DNA of 64,000 nucleotides from Pantoea dispersa (GTDB taxonomy: Bacteria; Pseudomonadota; Gammaproteobacteria; Enterobacterales; Enterobacteriaceae), in assembly GCF_014155765.1 (NCBI RefSeq), contig NZ_SCKT01000002.1:156427-220426 (forward strand). Reading direction: 5' to 3'. Of this stretch, positions 52,461 through 60,798 are shown one piece after another. A model generated the notes under the pieces. That model worked only from the letters and a program-made list of their open reading frames with translations. It had not been told where the DNA came from and ran no database searches. The translations under genes and the position numbers were made by a program. The first letter of the stretch is position 1, and the number at the start of each line of letters is the position of its first letter.

Positions 52461-53408
52461 TTAATCGCCCAGTCCGGGCGGATTGATCTCGGAACGATCC
52501 AGACGCTCCACGCCTTCACCCCAGCGGTTCAGCACCTTGTCGTAGTCACCGTTTTTGATCACGCCGTTGAGTGCGGTGTTAATTGGCTGCACCAGCCCGT
52601 TGTCTTTCTTCACCGTCACCGCGATGTGCGCCGCCTTCGGCCAGCCGCCGTCCACACTGCCCACCAGCCGGGTCTTTTTGGTCAGCGCCGCTTTCCACGC
52701 GCCAATCACGTTAGGGCCGAAGTAAGCGTCGGCGCGCCCGGCCTGTAGCGCCAGCGTCTGCGCAGCGTCATCTTTGGTATAAACCGGTGTGAAAGGCTTC
52801 AGTCCCTTAGCCTGATTCTCTTTATCCCAGGCCAGCAGGATGGCCTCCTGATTGGTGCCGGAGCCGACGATGATGCGCAGGCCGGCGATATCTTCTGCCT
52901 TGCTCAGCGAGGTAATCGGGCTGCTGGTTTTCACATAGAAGCCCAGCGAATCTTTGCGGTAGGTGGCAAAATCAAAACGCTGTTTACGATCTTTAGTCAC
53001 CGTCACGTTGGTGATCGCCGCGTCATATTTGCCCGATGCCACGCCCAGCGGCCAGTCCTCCCACGAGGTGGGCACGATGTTGAGCTTCAGCCCGAGGCTG
53101 TCGGCCACCAGACGCGCGATATCCACCTCACTGCCCAGCAGCGTTTTATTGTCGTCGCTGAATACCGTGAGCGGCGGCGAGTTGAGTGCCGCCACCGCCA
53201 CGGTGAACGATCCCGGCACGGCAAATTTGTGGCCCGCCGGAATTTGCGCCACGGCGGCAGGATTCTCTGGCGTGTTGATGGGCGTTTTATTGGCGGCAAG
53301 GCTCACCTGCTGACCATTGACGGCCACGTCCTCGGCCAGTGCCGCACTGCTCAGGCCCAGTAACAGCAGCACAATCAGGGATTTTTTCTGCATAGCGTGT
53401 TTTCTCAT
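52461..53408 (-). CDS. Amino-acid ABC transporter substrate-binding protein (YxeM-like)
   Basis: 315 aa with signal peptide MQKKSLIVLLLLGLSSAALA, cleaved before EDVAVN. An alternative ATG at 53393 removes five residues and gives a cleaner signal start. Family-3 binding-protein landmarks: PGSFTVAVAALNSPPLTVFSDDNKTLLGSEVDIARLVADSLGLKL, SWEDWPLGVASGKYDAAITNVTVTKDRKQRFDFATYRKD and GSGTNQEA. It is paralogous to the protein at 49312. It sits 2 bp after the monooxygenase gene, so it is tightly coupled to it. Confidence 0.9.
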   Translation of the reverse strand: MRKHAMQKKSLIVLLLLGLSSAALAEDVAVNGQQVSLAANKTPINTPENPAAVAQIPAGHKFAVPGSFTVAVAALNSPPLTVFSDDNKTLLGSEVDIARLVADSLGLKLNIVPTSWEDWPLGVASGKYDAAITNVTVTKDRKQRFDFATYRKDSLGFYVKTSSPITSLSKAEDIAGLRIIVGSGTNQEAILLAWDKENQAKGLKPFTPVYTKDDAAQTLALQAGRADAYFGPNVIGAWKAALTKKTRLVGSVDGGWPKAAHIAVTVKKDNGLVQPINTALNGVIKNGDYDKVLNRWGEGVERLDRSEINPPGLGD

Positions 53409-53410
53409 CG

Positions 53411-54724
53411 TTATTGTGGTGTGAACTGGTTGAGCGGTTGTTTCAGACCAAAGCTGGCGCGTAGCGTGCTGCCCGGGTATTCGCGACGCGTCAGGCCGCG
53501 CGCCTGGAGAACAGGAATCACCTGATCAACAAAACGCTCGAAGGTGTCCGGCGTGCCGCCCTGAATAATGAAACCGTCAGTGGCTTCGGTTTCGAACCAC
53601 AGCTGCAGACCATCCGCCACCTGCTGTGGCGTGCCGTGAAACAGCGGACGCGGCGTCGCGGCTTCCAGCGCCGCCTGGCGCAGCGTATGGCCGTGTTCAC
53701 GCGCTTTGCGTTTGATTTCGTCGGTGGTGCTACGGAAACTGTTCTGGCCAATGTCGCCAATGTCCGGGAACGGCTGGTCGAGCGGATACTGCGAGAAGTC
53801 GTGATGGTCAAAGAAGCGACCAAGGTAGTTGAGTGAATCCTCAATCGAGACCAGCGCCGCGGTGGTCTGGTACTGGCGCTCGACGTCTGCGTCATTCTCC
53901 CCCACGATCACACTGACGCCCTGGAAAATGTGCAGATCGCCCGGTTCACGCCCGTTCGCCACCAGCTGCTGCTTCACATCCCGGTAGAACGCCTGCGCCT
54001 CTTCGCGCGTTGGCTGATGGGTGAAGATGGCGTCAGCATGACGCGCCGCCAGCTTGCGGCCATCTTCCGAGGCGCCCGCCTGAAAGATAATCGGCCGGCC
54101 CTGCGGGGTGCGCTCAATGTTCAGCGGCCCCTGTACCTGGAAAAAATCACCGTGATGATTCAGCGTGTGCAGTTTGTCAGGTGCATAGAACTGACCGCTG
54201 GCTTTGTTGCGCACAAACGCGCCCTCTTCCCAGGAATCCCACAACCCTTTCACCACCTGCAGATATTCGTCGGCAATGCGGTAGCGCAGCGCATGCTCGG
54301 GATGCTGCTGACGCGAAAAGTTTTTTGCCGAGCCCTCCAGCGGCGATGTCACCACATTCCATCCCGCGCGCCCGCCGCTGAGATGGTCGAGACTGGCGAA
54401 CTGGCGGGCGACGGTGAACGGCTCACTGTAGGAAGTGGACACCGTACCGACCAGACCGAGATGTTCGGTGACGCCGGCCAGCGCCGACAGCAGCGTCAGC
54501 GGTTCGAAGCGGTTAAGAAAGTGCGGGATCGATTTCTCATTGATGAACAGGCCATCGGCGACAAACAGGAAATCCAGTTTGCCAGCCTCGGCTTTACGGG
54601 CGATACGGCGGGCGTAATCAAAACTGATGCTGGCATCCGCCTGCGCCGCCGGATGACGCCAGGCGGACATGTTGCCGGATGCGCCGTGCAGAATGGTGCC
54701 GAGGCGCAGTTGTCTTGCAGTCAT
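53411..54724 (-). CDS. FMN-dependent monooxygenase, NtaA/SnaA/DszA family (YxeK-like)
   Basis: 437-aa bacterial-luciferase-fold oxygenase that uses reduced FMN from a separate reductase. Family marks: [102 protein letters not shown], and [32 protein letters not shown]. YxeK, of the same family, oxidatively cleaves N-acetyl-S-(2-succino)cysteine to N-acetylcysteine. Others act on nitrilotriacetate, EDTA or dibenzothiophene sulfone. The surrounding transporter, acetyltransferase and deacylase favour the YxeK role. No flavin reductase gene is seen nearby. Confidence 0.9.
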   Translation of the reverse strand: MTARQLRLGTILHGASGNMSAWRHPAAQADASISFDYARRIARKAEAGKLDFLFVADGLFINEKSIPHFLNRFEPLTLLSALAGVTEHLGLVGTVSTSYSEPFTVARQFASLDHLSGGRAGWNVVTSPLEGSAKNFSRQQHPEHALRYRIADEYLQVVKGLWDSWEEGAFVRNKASGQFYAPDKLHTLNHHGDFFQVQGPLNIERTPQGRPIIFQAGASEDGRKLAARHADAIFTHQPTREEAQAFYRDVKQQLVANGREPGDLHIFQGVSVIVGENDADVERQYQTTAALVSIEDSLNYLGRFFDHHDFSQYPLDQPFPDIGDIGQNSFRSTTDEIKRKAREHGHTLRQAALEAATPRPLFHGTPQQVADGLQLWFETEATDGFIIQGGTPDTFERFVDQVIPVLQARGLTRREYPGSTLRASFGLKQPLNQFTPQ

Positions 54725-54803
54725 AATCGTCTCTCTTTGCTCATGGCGCAGCCTGTCGGCGATAGCCTTATCGCCGTACAGCGCTGCCAGAAATGGAAGA
54801 AAA

Positions 54804-55940
54804 TCAGTTAAGGATGGCGTCGCGACATCGCGCGTTTAGCTGCTGCAATGCCTGTTGCGCCAGCTGACTAAAGTAGTGTGCCGCCGGGGCGATCAGCGCT
54901 TCATCGGGGTTGAAGCCACCGTGATGCAGGCCAAATTCACTGGCGCTGCCAATGCTGACAAACGCGCCAGGGAGCTGCTGCAGGTAATAAGCGAAATCTT
55001 CGCCGCCAAGGTGCAGCTCAGCCTGTTGCACCTGATAACCCACCTGCTGCGCCACCTGACTGGCAAACTGTGCCCAGTGGGCGTCGTTCTCCAGTACCGG
55101 CGGCCCCGGATGCCAGCTAAAGGTGGCCGTGGCACCGCTGGCGGCGGCGATATTGACCACCACCTCGCGCGCACGCTGCTCCAGCTGCGCGCGCACCTGT
55201 TTATCGTGCGTACGCACCGTGCCGCCAAATTCCGCGTCAGCCGTCGGAAGACCGTGGTGCCTGTGCGCATCAATCCGCGTGACGCTCAGCACCAGACTGT
55301 CCAGCGTATTAAAGCTGCGGCTGGTAAGGGATTGCAGCGCCTGAATAATCTGGCTGGCGACCAGGATGCTGTTCACGTCCGCGCGGGTGCTGTGCACACG
55401 CACCACAAATTTATCGGCGTTGGCATAAAACGCACCGCTGCGCGTGGCAAAGGTGCCCGTGGGCAAACCCGGTTCGTTGTGCATGCCAAAAATCGCCTGA
55501 ACCTGATCCAGCACCCCCGCGTTGATGAACTGGCGCGCGCCCTGGGCAATCTCTTCCGCCGGCTGGAACAGGATGCGCACCCGCCCCGCTAGCTGAGCTT
55601 CCCGTGCTTTCAGCTGCAGCGTGGCACCCAGTATCACCGCACTGTGCACATCGTGACCGCAGGCGTGCATAACGCCGGCTTGCCGTGAACGAAAAGGCAG
55701 CCCGGTGGCTTCATGAATCGGCAATGCATCGATATCGGCACGCAGGGCGATCAGGGGCGCGCCCTGACCCACTTCCGCCACCACGCCGGTGTGCAGCGGA
55801 TAATCCAGCAGGCGCACGTCAGCCTGCTGCAGCCAGCGGCGCAGCCGCGCGCTGGTTTCCACTTCATGACCGGAGAGTTCCGGCCAGCTGTGCAGCTCGC
55901 GCCGCCAGTCAATCAGCTGCTGTTCGCTTACTATCGTCAC
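54804..55940 (-). CDS. M20 amidohydrolase / N-acyl-cysteine deacetylase (YxeP-like), shortened lid
   Basis: 378 aa, M20D family of hippuricase/IAA-amino-acid hydrolase type. Metal and catalytic motifs are present: [36 protein letters not shown] and GGEDFAYYL with HHGGFNPDE. In the dimerisation lid, the usual GxGGHAxxP segment is missing: the frame goes from [15 protein letters not shown] straight to [17 protein letters not shown], about six residues shorter than I recall for YxeP. The conserved lid His is therefore lost, which may reduce activity. In a yxe-like pathway it would release cysteine from N-acetylcysteine. It precedes the monooxygenase gene by 79 bp. Confidence 0.88.
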   Translation of the reverse strand: MTIVSEQQLIDWRRELHSWPELSGHEVETSARLRRWLQQADVRLLDYPLHTGVVAEVGQGAPLIALRADIDALPIHEATGLPFRSRQAGVMHACGHDVHSAVILGATLQLKAREAQLAGRVRILFQPAEEIAQGARQFINAGVLDQVQAIFGMHNEPGLPTGTFATRSGAFYANADKFVVRVHSTRADVNSILVASQIIQALQSLTSRSFNTLDSLVLSVTRIDAHRHHGLPTADAEFGGTVRTHDKQVRAQLEQRAREVVVNIAAASGATATFSWHPGPPVLENDAHWAQFASQVAQQVGYQVQQAELHLGGEDFAYYLQQLPGAFVSIGSASEFGLHHGGFNPDEALIAPAAHYFSQLAQQALQQLNARCRDAILN

Positions 55941-55952
55941 AGGACCTCCCGG

Positions 55953-56948
55953 TCAGGCGCTAACCAGACGATGCGTCGCCAGCAGTTCGAGGGATTTCAC
56001 CCGCGCCTGCTCCTCCGCCACCGGCGTATCAATAACAAACTCTTCAATGCCGTAGCGCTGGTGCAGCGCATCAAGCTGCGCGTGCACCTGTGCCGCGGTC
56101 CCTTTCAGCAGCGACGGCGTGCGTGGCTCAATCACGTAATCACTGAAACCGCCCTGACGCACATAGCGCTCAGCCTGTTCAATGCTGCCGACGTTAACGC
56201 TCTGTCCGCCCGTCACGCTGACGTGATAAATGCGCAGTGTGTCGACCAGCAGGTCAGCTTCTGCCGGCGAATCCGCCACCACCACCTGTACCGCCACCAG
56301 CGCACGCTGACCCTGACTGTGCTGGCGATAGCTGTTCAGCACCTGCGCCATCAGTTGCGGATCGCCGTTGTGGTGTGCGGCGAACACCAGCTGCCAGCCG
56401 AGCTCTGCCGCCAGTCGGGCGCTCGCTTCGCTGGCCCCGAGCAGAAAGCGATTGGCCGGACGCGGCGGCTGCGGCGTGGCGCGCAGGATCTCCTCATCCC
56501 CCACCGGCGGCACACTGAGCCAGCTATCCAGCAGCGCCAGCTGTTCGGCAAAGCTGCCTTTCTCCTGCTGGTGCACCCCCAATTGCAGCGCGCGGGTGGA
56601 AAGCGGCAGTCCGCCGGGCGCTTTCCCCACGCCCAGGTCGATACGTCCAGGTGCCAGCGCAGCCAGCAGGTTGAAGTTTTCCGCCACTTTATAAGGGCTG
56701 TAGTGCTGCAACATCACGCCGCCGGAACCCACGCGGATATGCCGGGTCTGGCCAATGATCCAGGCAATCAACAATTCCGGCGAAGGACTCGCCAGCTGGT
56801 CGCTGTTGTGGTGTTCCGCCAGCCAGAAGCGGTGATAACCCCAGGCTTCCGCGCGCTGAGCCAGCTGCAGTGTGCGATGCAGGGCCTGCGTGGCGCTCTC
56901 ACCTGCTGCAATCGGTGATTTGTCGAGCAAACTCAGTCGGTATGACAT
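55953..56948 (-). CDS. Luciferase-like flavin monooxygenase, MsnO8-type
   Basis: 331 aa. MSYRLSLLDKSPIAAGESATQAL, RFWLAEHHNSDQLASPSPELLIAWI, VGSGGVMLQHYSPYKVAENFNLLAALAPGRIDLGVGKAPGG and LGASEASARLAAELGWQLVFAAHH fit the single-subunit LLM class often named MsnO8. I start at the ATG at 56948 (AAGGA upstream); the frame extends to 57134 but those residues look non-coding. It is first in the leftward operon, 12 bp from the deacylase gene, and has no counterpart in yxeKLMNOP. It may attack a second class of substrate or share the FMNH2 supply. Confidence 0.88.
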   Translation of the reverse strand: MSYRLSLLDKSPIAAGESATQALHRTLQLAQRAEAWGYHRFWLAEHHNSDQLASPSPELLIAWIIGQTRHIRVGSGGVMLQHYSPYKVAENFNLLAALAPGRIDLGVGKAPGGLPLSTRALQLGVHQQEKGSFAEQLALLDSWLSVPPVGDEEILRATPQPPRPANRFLLGASEASARLAAELGWQLVFAAHHNGDPQLMAQVLNSYRQHSQGQRALVAVQVVVADSPAEADLLVDTLRIYHVSVTGGQSVNVGSIEQAERYVRQGGFSDYVIEPRTPSLLKGTAAQVHAQLDALHQRYGIEEFVIDTPVAEEQARVKSLELLATHRLVSA

Positions 56949-57366
56949 GCGCCTGTTCCTTATTTCGATGAATAGGGTTGCGATGAATATGGCGCTTAGT
57001 GTGGCGGGGAGATTTATATTTCGTAAAACAACTAAATCGGCAAAGCGATTCAGGAAATGAGAAATAGTCATAATACTTGCTGGTGAAAGCCTGATTTTTG
57101 GTAAAGCGGATTTCGCTTTCTGTCGGATTAACATTACGCGAGCCGGTAATGATCCGCAGCAGCAATAACCTCAGCGCAGGTTTTCAGGTTGAGAAAAAAC
57201 AATTTTTATCGAGCCAGGAAAACAACCCGGTAATTGCGGCATACAATTAACTCTCCGCTTTTGTTATTTTCGCAAAAGCTTAGTGCAATTCATTGGTTCA
57301 ACTCACGGGTTGCACATTTGATGATGATTTCAGCCCACCGGGCACTTGATAACAAAGGAAATCATC
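56949..57366. other. Divergent promoter region of the two organosulfur-type operons
   Basis: 418 bp, A+T-rich, with outward promoters expected for both operons. AAAGCG-GATTT-CGCTTT at 57103-57119 is a small perfect inverted repeat near the middle and a possible regulator site. CysB or Cbl sites would be expected for sulfur control, but their consensus is too loose to call by eye. I see no gene or riboswitch here. Confidence 0.4.
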
Positions 57367-58989
57367 ATGAAGACGCATTTTCACTTGCGGGCGCTGAGCT
57401 TAGCCCTGCTGACAGGGATATTTAGCGCCCACGCGGCGGAGACGCCGGTCAAAGGCGGCACGCTGATTTATCTGGAACAGCAGGCACATACCAATCTTTA
57501 TCCGCCGGCTGGGGGGTTTTATCCCAACGGCGGCATTCTTAATCAGATCACCGACAAACTGACGTGGCAAAATCCGAAAACGCTGCAGGTGGAACCGTGG
57601 ATTGCCGAAAGCTGGAGCAGCAACGCGGATAAAACGGAATACACCTTTAAAATTCGTCCTGGCGTCACCTTTTCCGATGGCACGCCGCTGGATGCGAATG
57701 CCGTGGCGAAAAACTTTGATACTTACGGACTCGGTAATAAAGCCCAGCGCCTGCCGGTGTCTGAAGTGATTAATAATTACGAACGCAGCGAAGTGATTGA
57801 TCCCCAGACGGTGAAGTTTTATTTCAAACAGCCCTCACCTGGATTTTTACAGGGCACGGCCACCATTGGCTCCGGACTGGTTTCCCTCAGCACGCTGCAG
57901 CGCAGCTTCGACCAGCTCGGCGATGCGCGCCATATTATTGGCTCCGGGCCATTTGTGGTCAGCGATGAAAAGCTTGGGCGGGAAGTGGATTTAACCGCGC
58001 GCAAAGATTACCAGTGGGGACCGAAAAACAGCACCCAGCAGGGACCGGCGAATCTGGCTGGCATCAAATTTATTGTCACACCGGAAGATAGCGTGCGCAT
58101 CGGCGCGCTGCTGGCCGGTCAGGCCGATTTTATTCGCCAGGTGCAGGCGTATGACGAAAAACAGGCGCAGCAGCAGGCGTTCCCGGTTTACGCAGCGCCG
58201 ACGCGTGGCGTCAACGACAGCATCAGCTTCCGCCCGGACAACCCGCTGGTCAGCGATCTGCGTGTACGTCAGGCGCTGTTGCACGCGACCAACGCGCAGC
58301 AGGTGGTGCAAACCCTGTTTTCACCTAACTATCCGCAGGCCACCTCGGTACTCGCCGCCTCGGCCGCCGGGTATGTCAACCTCGCGGACAAACTGAAATA
58401 CGATCCCGCCCGCGCCAGGCAACTGCTTGATGAGGCTGGCTGGCAGCCCGGCAGCGACGGCATCCGCGCTAAGGCGGGGCAAAAGCTGGCTCTGACCGTG
58501 TATGAATCGCTGCCGCAGCCGCAGAACAAAGAAGTGCTGCAGCTGGTGGCCCAGCAGTGGCGTCAGGTTGGCGTCCAGCTCACGGTGAAAGCCGGTGACG
58601 CTGGCAGCCGCACGCTGGACAACCTCGATCCGCTAAAAACCCCGCTCACGGTCTCGGAAGTGGGCCGCGCCGACCCGGACGTGGTGAAGAGCATGTTTTA
58701 CCCCGCCAACCGCGATGCGCTGCTGCAAAAAGGCGGCTCCAGCGACAAAGTCCGGCATTTCCGTGACGACCAACTCAACAAGCTTTTGGTGGCAATCTCG
58801 GCCGAAGTCGATCCGGCGAAACGTCTGGCGCTCACCGGTGACGCCCAGCGTTATCTGCTGGATCAGGCTTATGTGATCCCGATCTTTGAAGAGCCGCAGG
58901 TGTTTGCCGGCGCGCCGTGGCTGAAGGGCGTGAGTTTTGAAGCCGTAGGCCGGCCGTCGTTCTACGGCGCATGGCTGGAAAAACATTGA
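57367..58989 (+). CDS. Dipeptide/oligopeptide-type ABC transporter substrate-binding protein (family 5, KPN_01854-like)
   Basis: 540 aa. Signal peptide MKTHFHLRALSLALLTGIFSAHA is cleaved before AETPVKGGTLIYLEQQ. SBP_bac_5 marks: WIAESWSSNADKTEYTFKIRPGVTFSDGTPLDANAVAKNFD and ARQLLDEAGWQPGSDGI. The set of genes that follows matches the group that I recall under the name KPN_01854 (binding protein) with KPN_01858 (luciferase-like enzyme). The start at 57367 has AAAGGA upstream; TTG at 57346 is unlikely. First gene of the rightward operon. Confidence 0.9.
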   Translation: MKTHFHLRALSLALLTGIFSAHAAETPVKGGTLIYLEQQAHTNLYPPAGGFYPNGGILNQITDKLTWQNPKTLQVEPWIAESWSSNADKTEYTFKIRPGVTFSDGTPLDANAVAKNFDTYGLGNKAQRLPVSEVINNYERSEVIDPQTVKFYFKQPSPGFLQGTATIGSGLVSLSTLQRSFDQLGDARHIIGSGPFVVSDEKLGREVDLTARKDYQWGPKNSTQQGPANLAGIKFIVTPEDSVRIGALLAGQADFIRQVQAYDEKQAQQQAFPVYAAPTRGVNDSISFRPDNPLVSDLRVRQALLHATNAQQVVQTLFSPNYPQATSVLAASAAGYVNLADKLKYDPARARQLLDEAGWQPGSDGIRAKAGQKLALTVYESLPQPQNKEVLQLVAQQWRQVGVQLTVKAGDAGSRTLDNLDPLKTPLTVSEVGRADPDVVKSMFYPANRDALLQKGGSSDKVRHFRDDQLNKLLVAISAEVDPAKRLALTGDAQRYLLDQAYVIPIFEEPQVFAGAPWLKGVSFEAVGRPSFYGAWLEKH

Positions 58990-58999
58990 GAGGATGATG

Positions 59000-59944
59000 A
59001 TGCGACACGCACTGCTGCATAGAGCGGGACAAAGCCTGCTGGTGTTATGGGCGGCGTTTACCCTGTCGTTTCTGCTGCTGCAGGTGCTGCCGGGCGATGC
59101 GGTGCTGATCAAGTTCCAGAATCCGGATCTGGGTCTCAGCCCGCAGCAAATTGCAGAGATGCGGCAGGCCTACGGTGCCGATAGCCCGATCTGGCAGCAG
59201 TATCTGCATACGCTGCTGGCGATGCTGCGCGGTGACTTTGGCTACTCGGTGCAGGCAGGTGTGCCGGTCAGCGATCTGCTGCGCAGCAATCTGCCCGCCA
59301 CGCTGCAGCTGGCGCTGGCGGGATTTGCCGTTGCCTGCGTGGTGGCCTTCGCACTGGCGGCGCTGGCGCGACTGCCTGCGCTGCGCCTGCTGCGTACGCT
59401 ATTGCAGTCGCTGCCGGCACTGTTTATTTCGCTGCCGACGTTCTGGCTTGGCATCGCGCTGATTCAGCTGTTCTCCTTTCAACTGCGCTGGATCCCGGTG
59501 ATCAACCCATCGCCCCTGCAGGGACTGATTCTGCCGGTGCTGACCGTCGCCGTGCCCATCTCCGCCCCGCTGGCCCAGATTCTGCTGCGCAGCATCGATC
59601 AGGTTGCTACTCAGCCGTTTGTCGCCGTGGCCCGCGCCAAAGGTGCCAGCGCACCACACGTGCTGTGGCGCCATATCATGCGCAACGCGCTGCTGCCGGT
59701 GCTCAATGTGGCCGGTTTGCTACTGGGGGAACTGATCGCGGGCGCGCTGATTACCGAAACCGTGTTCGGCTTAAGCGGCATCGGCCAGCTGACCCAGCAG
59801 GCGGTCAACAATCAGGATGTGGCGGTGTTACAGGCGGTAGTAATGATCTCCGCACTGGCGTTTGTACTGATCAACCTGCTGGTCGATCTGCTGATGCCGC
59901 TGTTCGACCCACGTCTGCAAACCGTAGCCGGAGGAAATTCATGA
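59000..59944 (+). CDS. Dipeptide-type ABC transporter permease (DppB family)
   Basis: 314 aa, with the DppB/OppB N-terminus RAGQSLLVLWAAFTLSFLLLQVLPGDAV and six hydrophobic segments. The coupling loop is VAVARAKGASAPHVLWRHIMRNALLPVL. Three consecutive ATGs (58994, 58997, 59000) follow GAGAGG; the third has the best spacing (6 nt) and is used. Co-translated with the second permease through a 4-bp overlap. Confidence 0.92.
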   Translation: MRHALLHRAGQSLLVLWAAFTLSFLLLQVLPGDAVLIKFQNPDLGLSPQQIAEMRQAYGADSPIWQQYLHTLLAMLRGDFGYSVQAGVPVSDLLRSNLPATLQLALAGFAVACVVAFALAALARLPALRLLRTLLQSLPALFISLPTFWLGIALIQLFSFQLRWIPVINPSPLQGLILPVLTVAVPISAPLAQILLRSIDQVATQPFVAVARAKGASAPHVLWRHIMRNALLPVLNVAGLLLGELIAGALITETVFGLSGIGQLTQQAVNNQDVAVLQAVVMISALAFVLINLLVDLLMPLFDPRLQTVAGGNS

Positions 59945-60798
59945 GTCTGGTCGATTACTCTACCGCGCGTCAGGGACAGCCGGCCTTGCGGCGCGATCGT
60001 GCCCGCCGCCTGCAGCCCGGCTTGTGGCTGGCATGGACGGTGCTGGCGCTGGCGTTTGTGGCGGCCGTGGCACCGCAGCTGTTTACCCACTATAGCCCGA
60101 CCGAAGGCATTGCCGGCGCGCAGCGCTTAGCGCCGCACAGTGCGCACTGGCTCGGCACCGATCAACTCGGACGCGACCTGCTGGCGCGCATCGTCTATGG
60201 CGCCTCGCAGTCGCTCTCTGCGGCGGTCGCAGCGGTGGCGATGGGGCTCACTGGCGGAACCGCGCTGGGCGTCCTGGCCGGGGCCGTGGGCGGCCGCGGT
60301 GAACAGGCACTGATGCGACTGGTTGATGTGCTGCTTTCAATCCCGGCGCTGCTGCTGTCATTAAGCCTGCTGATCCTGCTGGGTTTTGGCACCGTGCACG
60401 CTGCGCTGGCGGTGGGCATCGCCTCGATTGCCAGTTTTGCCCGGCTGGCGCGCGGCGAAGTGGTGCGGGTACGCCGCAGTGAATATGTGGAAGCGGCTTA
60501 TGGCAGTGGCGGCCGTTTCTGGCAGGTACTGTGGCGCCACATTGTCCCGAACTCGCTGACCGCGGTGATTGCCTTCGCCGCGCTGCAGTTTGGTCAGGCC
60601 ATTCTGGCGCTCTCAACCCTCAGCTTTCTCGGCTATGGCACGCCGCCACCGACCCCCGAATGGGGTTTGCTGATCGCCGAAGGCCGCAACTATCTGGCTA
60701 CCGCGTGGTGGCTGACTACCTTTCCCGGCGTGGTGGTGGTCGCCGTGGTGCTGGCGGCGAATCGCGTCAGCCGTCAGCTGGCAGGAGGTGACGCATGA
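59941..60798 (+). CDS. Dipeptide-type ABC transporter permease (DppC family)
   Basis: 285 aa. APQLFTHYSPTEGIAGAQRLAPHSAHWLGTDQLGRDLLARIVYGASQSL is the typical DppC periplasmic entry with the GTDxxGRD motif. The coupling loop is RRSEYVEAAYGSGGRFWQVLWRHIVPNSL. The start at 59941 has GGAGGAA upstream and overlaps the previous stop by 4 bp. A longer frame from 59665 is an artefact of overlap with the upstream gene. Its stop overlaps the ATPase start. Confidence 0.92.
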   Translation: MSLVDYSTARQGQPALRRDRARRLQPGLWLAWTVLALAFVAAVAPQLFTHYSPTEGIAGAQRLAPHSAHWLGTDQLGRDLLARIVYGASQSLSAAVAAVAMGLTGGTALGVLAGAVGGRGEQALMRLVDVLLSIPALLLSLSLLILLGFGTVHAALAVGIASIASFARLARGEVVRVRRSEYVEAAYGSGGRFWQVLWRHIVPNSLTAVIAFAALQFGQAILALSTLSFLGYGTPPPTPEWGLLIAEGRNYLATAWWLTTFPGVVVVAVVLAANRVSRQLAGGDA

